Assembly (NCBI GenBank): GCA_012520995.1
Contig: JAAYNI010000067.1
Location: 62,001-126,000, forward strand
Reading direction: 5' to 3'
DNA from: Candidatus Rifleibacteriota bacterium
Lineage (GTDB): Bacteria; Muiribacteriota; Ozemobacteria; Ozemobacterales; Ozemobacteraceae
Length of the DNA stretch: 64,000 nt
The position numbers and the translations under genes are program-made. Positions 53,207-62,091 of the stretch are shown piece after piece (the first letter of the stretch is position 1; the number at the start of each line of letters is the position of its first letter). The notes beneath the pieces were generated by a model, which made no database searches, was not told the DNA's origin, and worked only from the letters and a program-made list of their open reading frames with translations.

Positions 53207-53480
53207 AACCACGGAATACACAGAATACACTGACATGGGTTAAAAAATACGCCAAAACTTCGTTTTCGCTATGTTTTTACCCTTAAAAAACCTAGAGAAG
53301 TAGTGGCAAAGCAGTTATCAGCTTCAGTAATTAAGTTCTAAACATTCAACTTGCCACCCGCCACTCATCACTGGCTGTTATGCTACTCCCTAACTCCTAA
53401 GCCCTACTCCCTTGGAGTTTTAGCCACTTGCCACAGGCTTTTTGTTGCCCTCTCTGTACACTGTCTGCGACCCACTGTTT
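53207..53480. repeat. repeat-rich spacer after yggS
   Basis: It opens with a short-period array (CACGGAATACACAGAATACA). A nested hairpin at 53237-53282 follows (GGGTTAAAAA pairing imperfectly with TTTTTACCC, with AAAAC-TTC-GTTTT at its tip). From 53351 a heptad array contains the 34-base segment identical to 49117-49150. TTGCCCTCT and ACCCACTGTTTTT near the end recur around 33040-33090. No gene is seen. Confidence 0.65.
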
Positions 53481-54782
53481 TTATAATTTGAGAGAGCCGC
53501 TCATGCGGACTGCAAGCAAAAGTTCTCCTAGTGAATGTTCGCCGTATTTGTTAATTATTGCGAAAGTCTGTTTTCTGGAGGCTTGATAAAGTCTTTTAAC
53601 AGCTTCGCTATCTTGTTCATCACAGTTTTCAAAGGCTAGTTCCAATTTTGCCGTGTTTATTTGCTCCAAATAAGCTGATGTGTCAGGCATTCCGAATTCG
53701 AAATATTGGGCTATGCCCTCATTGAGCCAAATGGGGCAGTTTCCGGCTGTGATTAGATGAACGAAATGATGTGATGTTTCATGAAAGACGGATTCTCTTA
53801 TTGAACGGCGGGTGGAAGTCTTTTTTATGGGGATGTTAATTTTGCCGTTATAGAGGCCGCCAGCCCAATCAGGTAAGGAGTATAGTTCTGTGAAGTCTTT
53901 TGCCTCATAAAAGCAAAAAACCGGCTTTTCTGAAACTTCATGAGACAATTTATAGGCAATGGTGTTTAAAGCTTCCTCTGCAAGGTTTTTCAAAAAACAT
54001 AACTTTTTTTCATTCAAATTTTGCGGATAATAAACTATTAAAGTTGATGTTTCTTCCCTTGAAAGATTTTCGTTTTTAATACTTTCTTCTGCTTTGATAC
54101 GTTGCAACATCCGTTGGGCTTTGTTGTCAGATGGGAATCTTGTCAGATAGTCAGAAAGCAGTATTTGAGCGTCTTTTATCTGCCCTGTTTCATAAAGCAG
54201 ACGGCTGGTTTCTATTGTAATTTTAGGGCTTGAATTTCGTTGTTTTAAAAGCCATTCGGCTAAATCGAGAGCCAAGGTTTTGTTTTGAGTTTTTGACAGG
54301 GCTTTTATGCAAATCAAAGCTGTTTCGTCAGTGCAATCAGGAAAAGCAGTTAAAAGTTCTCTGGCTTCTTTTTCAGCATTTTCGGGTGCGTTGATAGCTG
54401 CAAAGGCTGCCAGAAGATTCAAGCGGATTTCTATGCTCTCAGGCATGTGAGATTTGGCTCTTTCAAAGAGCTTAATGGCTTCAGTGGTTTCAAAATTCTG
54501 AAGACGTTTAACTGCTATGGCATTTACGGCTGTAGCCAAATTCTTTGTTATAATGTCGTCAAAAGGGTTGAGTTGAGCGGCTTTTTCGAAAGAATTCAAG
54601 GCGGCTTCAATGTTATAAGTCATTTGAGCTTCGCCGATTTTGTTGAGCTGAGCGGCCTTGATTACAAAATCTTGAGCATGCGAGGTTAGGGGGGCTATCA
54701 ACAAACAAATAGCCAAAATTGCTTTGTTTGCTTGTTTGATGATCTTTGACAGCTTCTTGATTTTTTGCTTATTTTCTTGCAT
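53481..54782 (-). CDS. secreted TPR-containing zinc metallopeptidase (peptidase MA-like)
   Basis: The 433-residue product has an N-terminal hydrophobic signal (AILAICLLIAPLTSHA) and TPR-like helices to about residue 230 (EAALNSFEKAAQLNPFDDI, AIKLFERAKSHMPES). A gluzincin domain then follows, with HETSH at 334-338 and NEGIAQYFEF carrying the third zinc ligand Glu355. That is the peptidase-MA/DUF1570 layout. It should cut proteins in the periplasm or be a lineage-specific protease; substrate unknown. It stands alone on the minus strand. Confidence 0.82.
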   Translation of the reverse strand: MQENKQKIKKLSKIIKQANKAILAICLLIAPLTSHAQDFVIKAAQLNKIGEAQMTYNIEAALNSFEKAAQLNPFDDIITKNLATAVNAIAVKRLQNFETTEAIKLFERAKSHMPESIEIRLNLLAAFAAINAPENAEKEARELLTAFPDCTDETALICIKALSKTQNKTLALDLAEWLLKQRNSSPKITIETSRLLYETGQIKDAQILLSDYLTRFPSDNKAQRMLQRIKAEESIKNENLSREETSTLIVYYPQNLNEKKLCFLKNLAEEALNTIAYKLSHEVSEKPVFCFYEAKDFTELYSLPDWAGGLYNGKINIPIKKTSTRRSIRESVFHETSHHFVHLITAGNCPIWLNEGIAQYFEFGMPDTSAYLEQINTAKLELAFENCDEQDSEAVKRLYQASRKQTFAIINKYGEHSLGELLLAVRMSGSLKL

Positions 54783-55020
54783 TCGCCTTTAAATATCGGC
54801 TTTTAGAGGATAATTTTTTACCTTGCTTAGGTTAAGAAATAAAGTTGTCAGCAAAGTAAAAATACAAAAATCTGTGTTTATCAACTTTGGATTGTTCTAA
54901 ACAATTACGCTGCTAAGACAGGCCTTTCTTGATAGAAAAGTTCTAACTCCTGATTTTATCTATGCTTAAAAATCCGTCTGTTTTTTCTTGTTTCTATGCT
55001 TCAAAGCTCTTTTAAGCTAT
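54783..55020. other. AT-rich divergent spacer without a gene
   Basis: The spacer lies between the metallopeptidase and flavodiiron genes. Short inverted words such as TTGTTCTAAACAA (about 54892-54904) occur. I see no convincing promoter for the minus-strand gene. Confidence 0.4.
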
Positions 55021-55049
55021 TTGTTAATTCTTTCACTTATATGTATAAT
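55021..55049 (+). promoter_or_regulatory. promoter of the flavodiiron protein gene
   Basis: TTGTTA (55021-55026) and a consensus TATAAT (55044-55049) are 17 bases apart. The leader is about 50 bases and ends with AAAGGA before the ATG. Confidence 0.75.
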
Positions 55050-55107
55050 AGGCGCGAATTAAGTTTTCTGACTTTTAAGAAGAAAATTAAGAAAGGATTC
55101 CGCTAGA

Positions 55108-56295
55108 ATGAAAAAGCTAGTTAAAAATAATGTGTATTGGCTCGGAAAAGTCGACTGGGGAGTGAAAGGATTTCATGGAGACGAGTTCGCAACCCACAGA
55201 GGCTCAAGTTATAATTCATACTTGATTCAGGAAGAAAAGACAGTGCTAGTTGATACTGTTTCAGCTTCTTTTGCAAAAGAATTCGTAGAAAATCTTTCTA
55301 ATGAAGTTGAACTGAATAAAATCGACTGCATACTTGTACTTCATGGCGAAGGCGACCACAGTGGCGCTTTGCCCGAACTTATGAAGCATATTCCTGATAC
55401 TCCTATTTACTGTTCGGCAAATGCTGTTAAGTCTTTAAAAGGCCAGTATCACCAGGACTGGAATTTCAATGTTGTTAAAAACGGAGATAAGCTGGATATA
55501 GGCAATGGCAAAGAGCTGATGTTTATTGAAATGGCTATGTTGCATTGGCCAGACAGCTTGGCTGCTTTCATGACAGGCGACAACATTTTGTTCAGCAATG
55601 ATGCCTTTGGGCAACATTATGCTACTGGCAAGCTGTTCAATGACCAAGTGGACCAATGTGAGCTTATGCAAGAGGCTATGAAGTATTATGCTAATATTTT
55701 GGCTCCTTTCAGCATGCTTGTGAAAAGAAAAATCGCTGAACTGACAGCCTTGAATTTGCCTATAGAGATGATTGTGACCAGCCATGGTACTGGTTGGAGA
55801 GAGAACCCTCAACAAATAATTGATAAATATGACGAATGGGCGAATAATTACCAAGAAAATCAAATCACTATAGTTTACGATACTATGTACAATGGCACGA
55901 AAGAACTTGCTGAAGCTATTGCCGAAGGAATCGAACTGGAAGACCAGGATGTTTTGGTAAAAGTTATTCACTTGGCAAAACATGATTTGAGCGATGTGAT
56001 TGTCGAAGTTTTTAAATCAAAAGCAGTGGCAGTAGGTTCTCCGACCATACTCAATGATGTTATGAACTCGGTTGCGGCTTTTGCTCATTACACCAAATTA
56101 ATGAAGCTTAAAAATAAAAAGGCTGCAGCATTTGGATGCTATGGCTGGAGCGGTGAAGCTGTAAAACTGCTTAATCAGCGAATGAAAGATGCCGGCTTTG
56201 ATGTTATAGGTGAAGGATGCAGAATTTCATGGGCTCCTGATGAGGATGCAAAAAAGTCGGCTGTCGAATTCGGCCGCACAATAGCCAAGGCATAA
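55108..56295 (+). CDS. FprA-type flavodiiron protein
   Basis: The 395-residue enzyme reduces O2 to water (or NO to N2O) and protects anaerobes. The N-terminal metallo-beta-lactamase-like domain holds the di-iron ligands HGEGDH, the His of EMAMLHWPDS, the Asp of FSNDAFGQH and the His of TSHGTGWR. The C-terminal flavodoxin domain starts near 250 with ITIVYDTMYNGTKELAEAI for FMN and has GSPTILNDVMNSV. No rubredoxin or extra domain is fused, so it is the simple class A. The electron donor is not in the window. Confidence 0.94.
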   Translation: MKKLVKNNVYWLGKVDWGVKGFHGDEFATHRGSSYNSYLIQEEKTVLVDTVSASFAKEFVENLSNEVELNKIDCILVLHGEGDHSGALPELMKHIPDTPIYCSANAVKSLKGQYHQDWNFNVVKNGDKLDIGNGKELMFIEMAMLHWPDSLAAFMTGDNILFSNDAFGQHYATGKLFNDQVDQCELMQEAMKYYANILAPFSMLVKRKIAELTALNLPIEMIVTSHGTGWRENPQQIIDKYDEWANNYQENQITIVYDTMYNGTKELAEAIAEGIELEDQDVLVKVIHLAKHDLSDVIVEVFKSKAVAVGSPTILNDVMNSVAAFAHYTKLMKLKNKKAAAFGCYGWSGEAVKLLNQRMKDAGFDVIGEGCRISWAPDEDAKKSAVEFGRTIAKA

Positions 56296-56315
56296 CAAAA
56301 CAGTAGGCAGTAGAT

Positions 56316-56357
56316 GGTGGATAGTGGACAGAGAGGCAATTTCACTGTCCACCTTTT
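56316..56357. terminator. terminator between fprA-like and the minus-strand gene
   Basis: GGTGGATAGTG pairs with CACTGTCCACC over 11 bp (one wobble), then TTTTATT follows. As after ptsI, the stem is made of the dispersed GTGGACAG repeat word. Confidence 0.65.
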
Positions 56358-56358
56358 A

Positions 56359-56688
56359 TTATGCTTTTAAGTCGATTTTGGTGCCGTGGATTCCGTCACC
56401 GATAGGCTCAGGAACTTTTGTGGGTTCTGCTTTTTTGCCTTTTTTGTCACTTTTGGCAGGTTTTTGATATGAGGCGCTGGAACCGCTTTTCTCATTTTCT
56501 TTTCTTATAACGGTATTTTCAGCATTTTCAGTTTTATGAACAGATTCGCTTTCCTTCTGGTCTGCATCTTGTTGCTGAGCAACGTTTCTTGCGGCTCCAG
56601 CTTCATGCAGCATTTGATTTTCGCGCATTTGACTTGCTGAATCAGCGGTTAGCATAGCAGTTTTTACATCTACAGGCTTTATACTCAT
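56359..56688 (-). CDS. small hydrophilic protein of unknown function
   Basis: The 109-residue product has an N-terminal helix (SIKPVDVKTAMLTADSAS) followed by Gln/Glu/Lys-rich, probably disordered sequence and a Pro-containing end. Small proteins beginning this way occur in several anaerobe genomes, but I know no function. Its ATG overlaps the end of the sugar-nucleotide dehydrogenase gene, so the two are co-translated. Confidence 0.6.
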   Translation of the reverse strand: MSIKPVDVKTAMLTADSASQMRENQMLHEAGAARNVAQQQDADQKESESVHKTENAENTVIRKENEKSGSSASYQKPAKSDKKGKKAEPTKVPEPIGDGIHGTKIDLKA

Positions 56689-57938
56689 AACTTGTTCTCC
56701 AAGTTTCTATCAGAAAAAACGCCGCAAAAATCAAGAATAATCTTGTTTTGTTCTATATCCAAGTTTTTGAATTCTTGGTGAGCAACAGAAAAAGCTATTA
56801 TGTCCGCTTTGCTGCAAGCAGTTTCACAATCTGACAACATGAATCTTTTGTGTTCTTTCAGATTAGGTTCTGAGATGAAGAGCAAGTCTTTGTCGTAGTT
56901 TTCAGCTAATCGTTCTGCTATTTTAAGAGCAGGCGAGTCGCGCAAGTCGTCTACATCAGGTTTGAAGCTCAGACCCATAAGAGCTACTATAGGTTTTCTT
57001 CCTTCACGCTTGGCAAAGTCGTTTATCTCGGAAAAAATTTTTTCTGTACACCAGTCTGTTTTTTGGTTGTTAACCTGGCGTGCTTTTGCTATGAGTTTTG
57101 CTTCTTCCTTAAAAGCGGAAATAATAAAATAAGGATCTGTCGCGACACAGTGACCGCCTACACCTGTGCCAGGCTTCAAAATCTTAACTCTGGGGTGCTT
57201 ATTTGCAAGATATATTAGCTTTTCAGTGTTTATACCAGCTTTGTCGCAGATCATCGAAAGTTCGTTTGCAAAAGCTATTGAAACATCTCTATAAGCATTT
57301 TCGGCAAGTTTGCAGAGTTCGGCTGTATCTGCGTCAGCAATGTGCAATTCGCCCTTAACAAAGTGCTTGTAAAAGGCTACGGCTTTTTGGGAGGAAGCTT
57401 CATCTATGCCGCCTATTGCGCGATCATTGTTTTCAAGCTCATAGAGAATATTGCCAGGTATTACTCGCTCAGGACAATAGGCAAAAAATAGTGTTCCATC
57501 AAGATCGGGTCTAAGATTTTTAATGAGTTTTGCTATTTTTTTTGTGGTTCCGACAGGAGACGTGGATTCATTTATAATCAGGTTGCCTTTTTTTAGCACT
57601 TTTGCAATGTTTTCCGCAGCTTTTTCGACATATGAAATATCGGGAAGAAATCCTTCTTTAAAAGGAGTAGGAACCGTTATTATGTGAATGTCTGCTTCAG
57701 TAGGAGTGGAGGAAACTGAAAGATTTCCGTGCTTTTTGGCTCTTTCGAAGAGCTCTTCTAAGCCTTTTTCTTTTTGTTTTGGCAATTTTGGTTTTGATAG
57801 TCTTTCCAGTACATCAGGGTTTAAATCTGCACCTGACACAGAGAAGCCTTTGGATGCCAATAAAAGAGCAGTCGGCAGGCCTATATAACCGAGGCCCGTG
57901 ACGCAAACCGATGTGTTTATCTTTTTGGTTTTCTCCAT
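56685..57938 (-). CDS. wecC: UDP-sugar dehydrogenase, UDP-N-acetyl-mannosaminuronate type
   Basis: The 417-residue NAD-dependent enzyme oxidises a UDP-sugar to its uronate. It has the Rossmann motif VTGLGYIGLPTALLLASKG, NESTSPVGTTKK, YCPERVIPG, ELCKLAENAYRDVSIAFANE and the catalytic Cys in GVGGHCVATDPYF. VATDPYF and the ERVIPG line point to the WecC (ManNAc) branch rather than UDP-glucose dehydrogenase. No epimerase WecB is adjacent. The promoter is so close that the mRNA may start at the ATG; no Shine-Dalgarno sequence is present. Confidence 0.88.
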   Translation of the reverse strand: MEKTKKINTSVCVTGLGYIGLPTALLLASKGFSVSGADLNPDVLERLSKPKLPKQKEKGLEELFERAKKHGNLSVSSTPTEADIHIITVPTPFKEGFLPDISYVEKAAENIAKVLKKGNLIINESTSPVGTTKKIAKLIKNLRPDLDGTLFFAYCPERVIPGNILYELENNDRAIGGIDEASSQKAVAFYKHFVKGELHIADADTAELCKLAENAYRDVSIAFANELSMICDKAGINTEKLIYLANKHPRVKILKPGTGVGGHCVATDPYFIISAFKEEAKLIAKARQVNNQKTDWCTEKIFSEINDFAKREGRKPIVALMGLSFKPDVDDLRDSPALKIAERLAENYDKDLLFISEPNLKEHKRFMLSDCETACSKADIIAFSVAHQEFKNLDIEQNKIILDFCGVFSDRNLENKL

Positions 57939-57944
57939 AAGTTT

Positions 57945-57973
57945 ATTTTATTATGAAGTTCTTTTGAAGGCAA
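57945..57973 (-). promoter_or_regulatory. promoter of the dehydrogenase gene
   Basis: On the minus strand TTGCCT (57973-57968) and TAAAAT (57950-57945) are 17 bases apart. The ATG begins seven bases downstream of the -10 box, predicting a leaderless transcript. Confidence 0.6.
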
Positions 57974-58019
57974 GAAACAGATTGATGGAGAGAAAAAATA
58001 GAGCAAGCCTTCTAATCAA

Positions 58020-58048
58020 TTGACAGAGATATTTGCATTTGGTAATCT
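58020..58048 (+). promoter_or_regulatory. promoter of the Zn-ribbon coiled-coil gene
   Basis: A consensus TTGACA (58020-58025) and TAATCT (58043-58048) are 17 bases apart; AAGAGG follows before the TTG start. Confidence 0.7.
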
Positions 58049-58076
58049 GTTTTGAAGAAAATTAAGAGGTTTTACA

Positions 58077-58793
58077 TTGGTTAAATACGAACCCTTGCTA
58101 GAGATTGCTAGACTTGATTCAGAGACGGATGATTTGCTTCTTCAGATTTCTCTTGAAAAAGAAAAACCCTTGAAAATGCAAGCGGACATTACTGAGGAAG
58201 AGAATATGCTTGGCAAAAAGAGGGCTTTGCTTAAAAAAATCAAGCTCAGAAACAAAGCATCAGAAACCTCTCATACTCAAATTCAAGACCGCATAAAACA
58301 TATTCACATGAACATGAAAACTCCAGGACTTGCTCCAAAGGCTTATGTTGCCTACGAGAGCGAGCTGGAAAATTTGGAAGGCGAAAATAAAAAAGTAGAA
58401 GAAGAAATTTTTTCCGATATGCAAAAAATAGAGCTTTTGCAAAAAGACATTGAAAAGTCGGCGAAAGTTTTGGAAGGCCGACTTAAGCATCTTGAAGAAG
58501 TTAAGGCACGCTCAAAAGAAGCGGTGACAGCTTTGGTGAAAGAAAAAGACAATGTTTTGACAGCAAGAATGCAGCTTGTAAGCAAACTTTCTGCTGATGA
58601 GATTGCTCCTTACGATCGTCTACGCTCTTCCAAGAAGAAAAAAGTTCTCTATGCGACTGACACTCCAGCTTGCACAGCATGCGGAATGGCTTTGCCGCAA
58701 AGCTTTGTGAAACAGCTTGCGGCTGGAGCTGAGGCGGATAATTGTCCGACTTGCGGAATGCTGGTCTATTGGACTGGCGGCGAGATCCTATGA
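58077..58793 (+). CDS. coiled-coil protein with C4 zinc ribbon
   Basis: The 238-residue protein is mostly a long charged coiled-coil (about residues 10-170). It ends with a zinc ribbon, CTACGMALP and CPTCGMLVYW. This matches the family of helical Zn-ribbon proteins exemplified by Helicobacter HP0958 and Chlamydia CT398, linked in those organisms to flagellar or secretion functions and RNA binding. Those roles are family knowledge only. AGAGG precedes the TTG start. Its stop overlaps the ATG of the TPM gene. Confidence 0.82.
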   Translation: MVKYEPLLEIARLDSETDDLLLQISLEKEKPLKMQADITEEENMLGKKRALLKKIKLRNKASETSHTQIQDRIKHIHMNMKTPGLAPKAYVAYESELENLEGENKKVEEEIFSDMQKIELLQKDIEKSAKVLEGRLKHLEEVKARSKEAVTALVKEKDNVLTARMQLVSKLSADEIAPYDRLRSSKKKKVLYATDTPACTACGMALPQSFVKQLAAGAEADNCPTCGMLVYWTGGEIL

Positions 58794-59683
58794 AAAGTTT
58801 AACTCTTAGAAGCTTGATTCTGGCTTTATGCCTTGTCTTTATGACAAATTTTGCTCTTTTTTCCCAGACAGAAGATTCTTATCCGAAGTTTCAGGTTTAC
58901 ACGGAAGAGTCTGCTGATCAGGATTCTCTCCCGGCAACCGATTATTCCAGATACATAGATGATAAAGCAGAACTCATTTCAAGCGAAAACCGCATTCAAA
59001 TTGGAAAAAGAGCTGCTGAGATAGAAGAAAAGGCCGGTGTGCGGGTTCTTATAAAAACAGAAATTTCAGCAGATAAGCCCGAAATTCACTCCGCCAAGAT
59101 AGATTCTTTTTTCTCGGGATGGATAAGAGAAATCGGAATTGAAAAAAGAGGCATATTGCTCTATGCCGTTTTACCAGATCCGGAATCACCAGGCAAAGTT
59201 TACTTGCGTGTGGGAGTCGGTCTTAAGTTTATTTTTACTCAAGAAATTGGCCAAAGGCTTTTGGCAGCGGCGGTAGCTACTCCCGAAATGCAAAAAATGG
59301 GCGGAACAAGCTTTGTAGCTGCAGTTCAACTTTTACATCATGTGCTTTTGGAAGAGCTCAAGGTTGATCTGAAGCTTGAGAAGCCTAAAAGATTCAAACT
59401 TGGCGACTTTTTGTGGTCTTCCAAAGAGGCAATAGCTGTAGGTCTCATAATAATTTTCTTCTTTTATATAGTGATTTTTTTGGAAAAATGTCCGAGATGC
59501 GGCGGCAGTCTGAAGATAACAAGAGAGGTTCTCAAAGAGCCTTCCGAAGATTCGATAGGTTTTACCAGAAAAATTTATTCATGCAGCAAATGTATGTTTT
59601 CTAGAAGAAAAAAAGAGCCTGTTTATCCTTCGGGAATTAAGGGCTTGATTATGAAGTTCAAGGGTTCCAAGAGGAACTATTGA
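58790..59683 (+). CDS. TPM-domain membrane protein with C-terminal zinc ribbon
   Basis: The 297-residue product has a signal peptide (LRSLILALCLVFMTNFALF). A periplasmic TPM domain follows (about residues 45-190; SRYIDDKAELISSENRIQIG, FFSGWIREIGIEKRGILLY, VYLRVGVGLKFIFT). A membrane helix (AIAVGLIIIFFFYIVIFL) and a cytoplasmic zinc ribbon (CPRCGG ... CSKCMF) complete it. TPM proteins (YgcG/TPM_phosphatase family) have been tied to photosystem repair in plants; the bacterial role is unclear. I chose the ATG overlapping the upstream stop. RNase P RNA follows after seven bases. Confidence 0.82.
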   Translation: MKSLTLRSLILALCLVFMTNFALFSQTEDSYPKFQVYTEESADQDSLPATDYSRYIDDKAELISSENRIQIGKRAAEIEEKAGVRVLIKTEISADKPEIHSAKIDSFFSGWIREIGIEKRGILLYAVLPDPESPGKVYLRVGVGLKFIFTQEIGQRLLAAAVATPEMQKMGGTSFVAAVQLLHHVLLEELKVDLKLEKPKRFKLGDFLWSSKEAIAVGLIIIFFFYIVIFLEKCPRCGGSLKITREVLKEPSEDSIGFTRKIYSCSKCMFSRRKKEPVYPSGIKGLIMKFKGSKRNY

Positions 59684-59690
59684 GAAATTG

Positions 59691-60050
59691 GCAGAACGGT
59701 CGGCTGGTCGCGTTGCCATAAAGGCGATGAGGAAAGTCCGGGCTTCATAGAGCAAGGCGCAGGATAACGTCCTGGCGGACTGGATGAAAATCCAGTTTGA
59801 CGGAAAGTGCAACAGAAAATATACCGCCTTGGAAAAGGCAAGGGTGAAATGGCGCGGTAAGAGCGCACCAGCAGAGAGGTGACTCTTTGGCTTGGCAAAC
59901 CCCGCTTGAAGCAAGATCAAACAGGGCAAGGGGCTGCTCGCTCCGTAATCGGCCCGGGTGGATCGCTAGAGGTTGCAGGTAACTGCAATCCCAGATAGAT
60001 GACCGGCATCTCTTTCAGAGATACAGAACCCGGCTTATAGACCGTTCTGC
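59691..60050 (+). ncRNA. rnpB: RNase P RNA (bacterial type A)
   Basis: Catalytic RNA that trims the 5' ends of tRNA precursors. The closing helix P1 is GCAGAACGGTC with GACCGTTCTGC at the two ends. Core landmarks are GAGGAAAGTCCGGGC at the 5' side, ACAGAAAATATACCGCC in the middle, GGTAAGAGCGCACC, and AGATAGATGACC with ACAGAACCCGGCTTA at the 3' side. TTTTTCTTTTT follows as terminator tail. It lies directly behind the TPM gene. The last 16 bases overlap the 3' end of the convergent deacetylase gene. Confidence 0.97.
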
Positions 60051-60955
60051 TTTTTCTTTTTATGAACTTTTTTATCCATCCGTCTGAACATCAATAGCGC
60101 TATGAAAAACGGCAGTGTGGATGTTAAAGCGAAAAGACCGATGAATAAATAAGTAGGCGGTCTTTGCCATAGCGCAAAAGTACCAGAAAAACCTTTTTCA
60201 TTTTCCAGATACATTATACGAGGGGTTTGCATAGGATCTTGGTTGGTGTCAACTGAAAACGATTCTACAGTAAAAGCTCGTTCAAAAGAAGTTTTGCTTT
60301 TTATTTCTTCGATTACCGCATCATTGTGGTGACCATATGGATAGGCGTACCAACTAACTTCTTTTCCGATCATTTTTGAGAGGTCTTGTCGAGCGGCTTC
60401 TAGTTCTTCTCCTAAATTCACTCCCGCTTTTAAAAGCTCCGGATTGGAGTCGTGCCTTTTCCCATGAAGCTCTATTCGAGTGCCATAATTGTTTTGGAGG
60501 TCGAGAATATCTTCAATAGGCATAAAGTTGTCTTTACCTATCCAGTCTAATACTACGAAGAGAGTGCTTTTAATCTTGTGAGTTTCGTAGAGCCATTTTA
60601 TAGCCTCTTTTTGTTCTTTGGAGGCATCATCGAACATAAACATTACACGGCTCTTCCTTAGGTTTCGCCATTCTTTTAATTGTCGCCAATCAGGCTCCTC
60701 AGGCAATTTTTCGAAACTCTCTTCAAAATCTTCTGGATTTAATGGCTTATAGTGCTCAAGATATTTTTCAGTTATACTACGGAACTTTGCAGGAGTGATA
60801 TCCCATTGTTCAGGGTTGTTGTCAGTCACTCTATGGAAGAGAAGATTTATGTGAATAGTAGGTGCAGGGGCATAAAGGAGAGTAATAACAGAGGGCATTA
60901 GAGTTAAAGCCAGTATCAGTGCTCTGAACAATATGCTGTTTTTAAAGTTGTTCAT
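60035..60955 (-). CDS. membrane-anchored polysaccharide deacetylase (NodB family)
   Basis: The 306-residue product has an N-terminal hydrophobic signal/anchor and a C-terminal membrane helix (YLFIGLFALTSTLPFFIALLM) with a Lys-rich end (KKVHKKKKQNG). The NodB-like domain shows FMFDDA (in place of TFDDG), the metal motif HGKRH and AYPYGHHN. It would remove acetyl groups from a cell-surface or peptidoglycan-type sugar in the periplasm. The final codons and stop lie within the rnpB 3' strand. It is preceded on the same strand by the CbiX-like gene. Confidence 0.82.
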   Translation of the reverse strand: MNNFKNSILFRALILALTLMPSVITLLYAPAPTIHINLLFHRVTDNNPEQWDITPAKFRSITEKYLEHYKPLNPEDFEESFEKLPEEPDWRQLKEWRNLRKSRVMFMFDDASKEQKEAIKWLYETHKIKSTLFVVLDWIGKDNFMPIEDILDLQNNYGTRIELHGKRHDSNPELLKAGVNLGEELEAARQDLSKMIGKEVSWYAYPYGHHNDAVIEEIKSKTSFERAFTVESFSVDTNQDPMQTPRIMYLENEKGFSGTFALWQRPPTYLFIGLFALTSTLPFFIALLMFRRMDKKVHKKKKQNGL

Positions 60956-60957
60956 AG

Positions 60958-61320
60958 TCAGGCTATTAGTCCTTTGACAAAGTCAAGAAATCCTGGAGTT
61001 TCTATCAGGGAATTTTGAATTGATATCTCTATTCCTTGATGTTCTCTTTCAAAGTTGTCTGAAATCTCTTGCAACTCAAGGGTGTGAGAACCGGGAGATA
61101 TAAAGAGCGGTACAATGACGATTTTCCTGAAACCTTGATTATAAAGTTTCTCTAGAGCTTCTTTTGGTAAAGGGGTTCCATATCTCAAGTATGCGGCTGA
61201 CATATGTTTTTTGCCTAAAAGCTTTTGCAGCTTTGTCACAAAATCGGCGGTTTTCTCTAAGGAGTCACTGCTTTTAGCCCCATGAAGTACCAGCAATACT
61301 GATTTTTCCTTTGGTTTCAT
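60958..61320 (-). CDS. CbiX/SirB-like chelatase
   Basis: A 120-residue single-domain protein of the class II chelatase family. LLVLHGAKSSD carries the first metal-binding His, and IVPLFISPGSHTLELQEI the second His with the typical PxFxxxGxH. Such short CbiX proteins insert Co2+ or Fe2+ into sirohydrochlorin; no other cobalamin or siroheme gene is nearby, so the metal is not known. It ends three bases before the deacetylase gene. Confidence 0.85.
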   Translation of the reverse strand: MKPKEKSVLLVLHGAKSSDSLEKTADFVTKLQKLLGKKHMSAAYLRYGTPLPKEALEKLYNQGFRKIVIVPLFISPGSHTLELQEISDNFEREHQGIEISIQNSLIETPGFLDFVKGLIA

Positions 61321-61343
61321 TTAAAGGGCTATTACCTTTCTGA

Positions 61344-61372
61344 TTGATTCTGGATCTCTCTAATGCTATCAT
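61344..61372 (+). promoter_or_regulatory. promoter of the cNMP/chemoreceptor-tip gene
   Basis: TTGATT (61344-61349) and TATCAT (61367-61372) are 17 bases apart, about 25 bases before the ATG. Confidence 0.6.
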
Positions 61373-61403
61373 TGCTGAAGATTGAGGTCAAACGGTAAAA
61401 ATA

Positions 61404-62087
61404 ATGTCAGATCTTTCAAAAGTTCAATTTCTCAGACAGGTAGATTTGTTCAGAAGCCTTCCAGATAAGGCTTTGTTGGATCTTTCTGCTATTGCTATTG
61501 AGCGATTGGTACCTGCCAAGACTACTGTTATCAAAGAGGGAGATAACGGAGATGCTTTGTACATTGTAAAAAGTGGCAAAGTAAATGTTCTTAAGAAAAA
61601 CTCTTCAGGTGTCAACTCTTTGCTTGTTAGTCTGGGTAACGGGGCTGTTATAGGCGACATGGCTATTATAGATGAACAACCGCGTTCTGCTTCTATAGAA
61701 ACCGTTGTGGACACCGTTTTTCTGATTATTACTAAAAATGACTTCAGAAGCTTATTGACAGACAGACCCGAGATTTCCTTCCAAATTCTTAAAATGACAA
61801 CTGAACGTCTCAGAGGCACTAATGCTCACCTTAAGGAACTTGAAGCTTATACTACTCAAATGGAAGATGTCATTAGGGTTATAAGCAATATTGCTCGTAA
61901 AAGCAATTTGCTTTCGCTAAATGCTTCCATAGAGGCGGCAAGGGTAGGGGAGGCGGGGTTGCCTTTTTCCGTGGTTGCAGCTGAAATGAAAAAGCTTGCG
62001 GAAGATTCTGCTCAGGAAGCCCGTAAGATTGAACAACTGCTGCAAAATCTTCAGTCCAAAACCAGAGTGATGACTGGCGTAAAATAA
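61404..62087 (+). CDS. cyclic-nucleotide-binding domain fused to a chemoreceptor signalling tip
   Basis: The 227-residue soluble protein has an N-terminal cNMP-binding domain (about residues 8-125). [21 protein letters not shown] (read in parts) and [22 protein letters not shown] form the phosphate-binding cassette, with the RSA motif that contacts the cyclic phosphate. A helix then leads to [20 protein letters not shown] and [22 protein letters not shown], the hairpin tip of methyl-accepting chemotaxis proteins that binds CheA/CheW. No HAMP, membrane segment or full-length helical bundle is present. It could tie cyclic-nucleotide level to a chemotaxis-like array. No che gene is in the window. 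Confidence 0.85.
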   Translation: MSDLSKVQFLRQVDLFRSLPDKALLDLSAIAIERLVPAKTTVIKEGDNGDALYIVKSGKVNVLKKNSSGVNSLLVSLGNGAVIGDMAIIDEQPRSASIETVVDTVFLIITKNDFRSLLTDRPEISFQILKMTTERLRGTNAHLKELEAYTTQMEDVIRVISNIARKSNLLSLNASIEAARVGEAGLPFSVVAAEMKKLAEDSAQEARKIEQLLQNLQSKTRVMTGVK

Positions 62088-62091
62088 TCGC

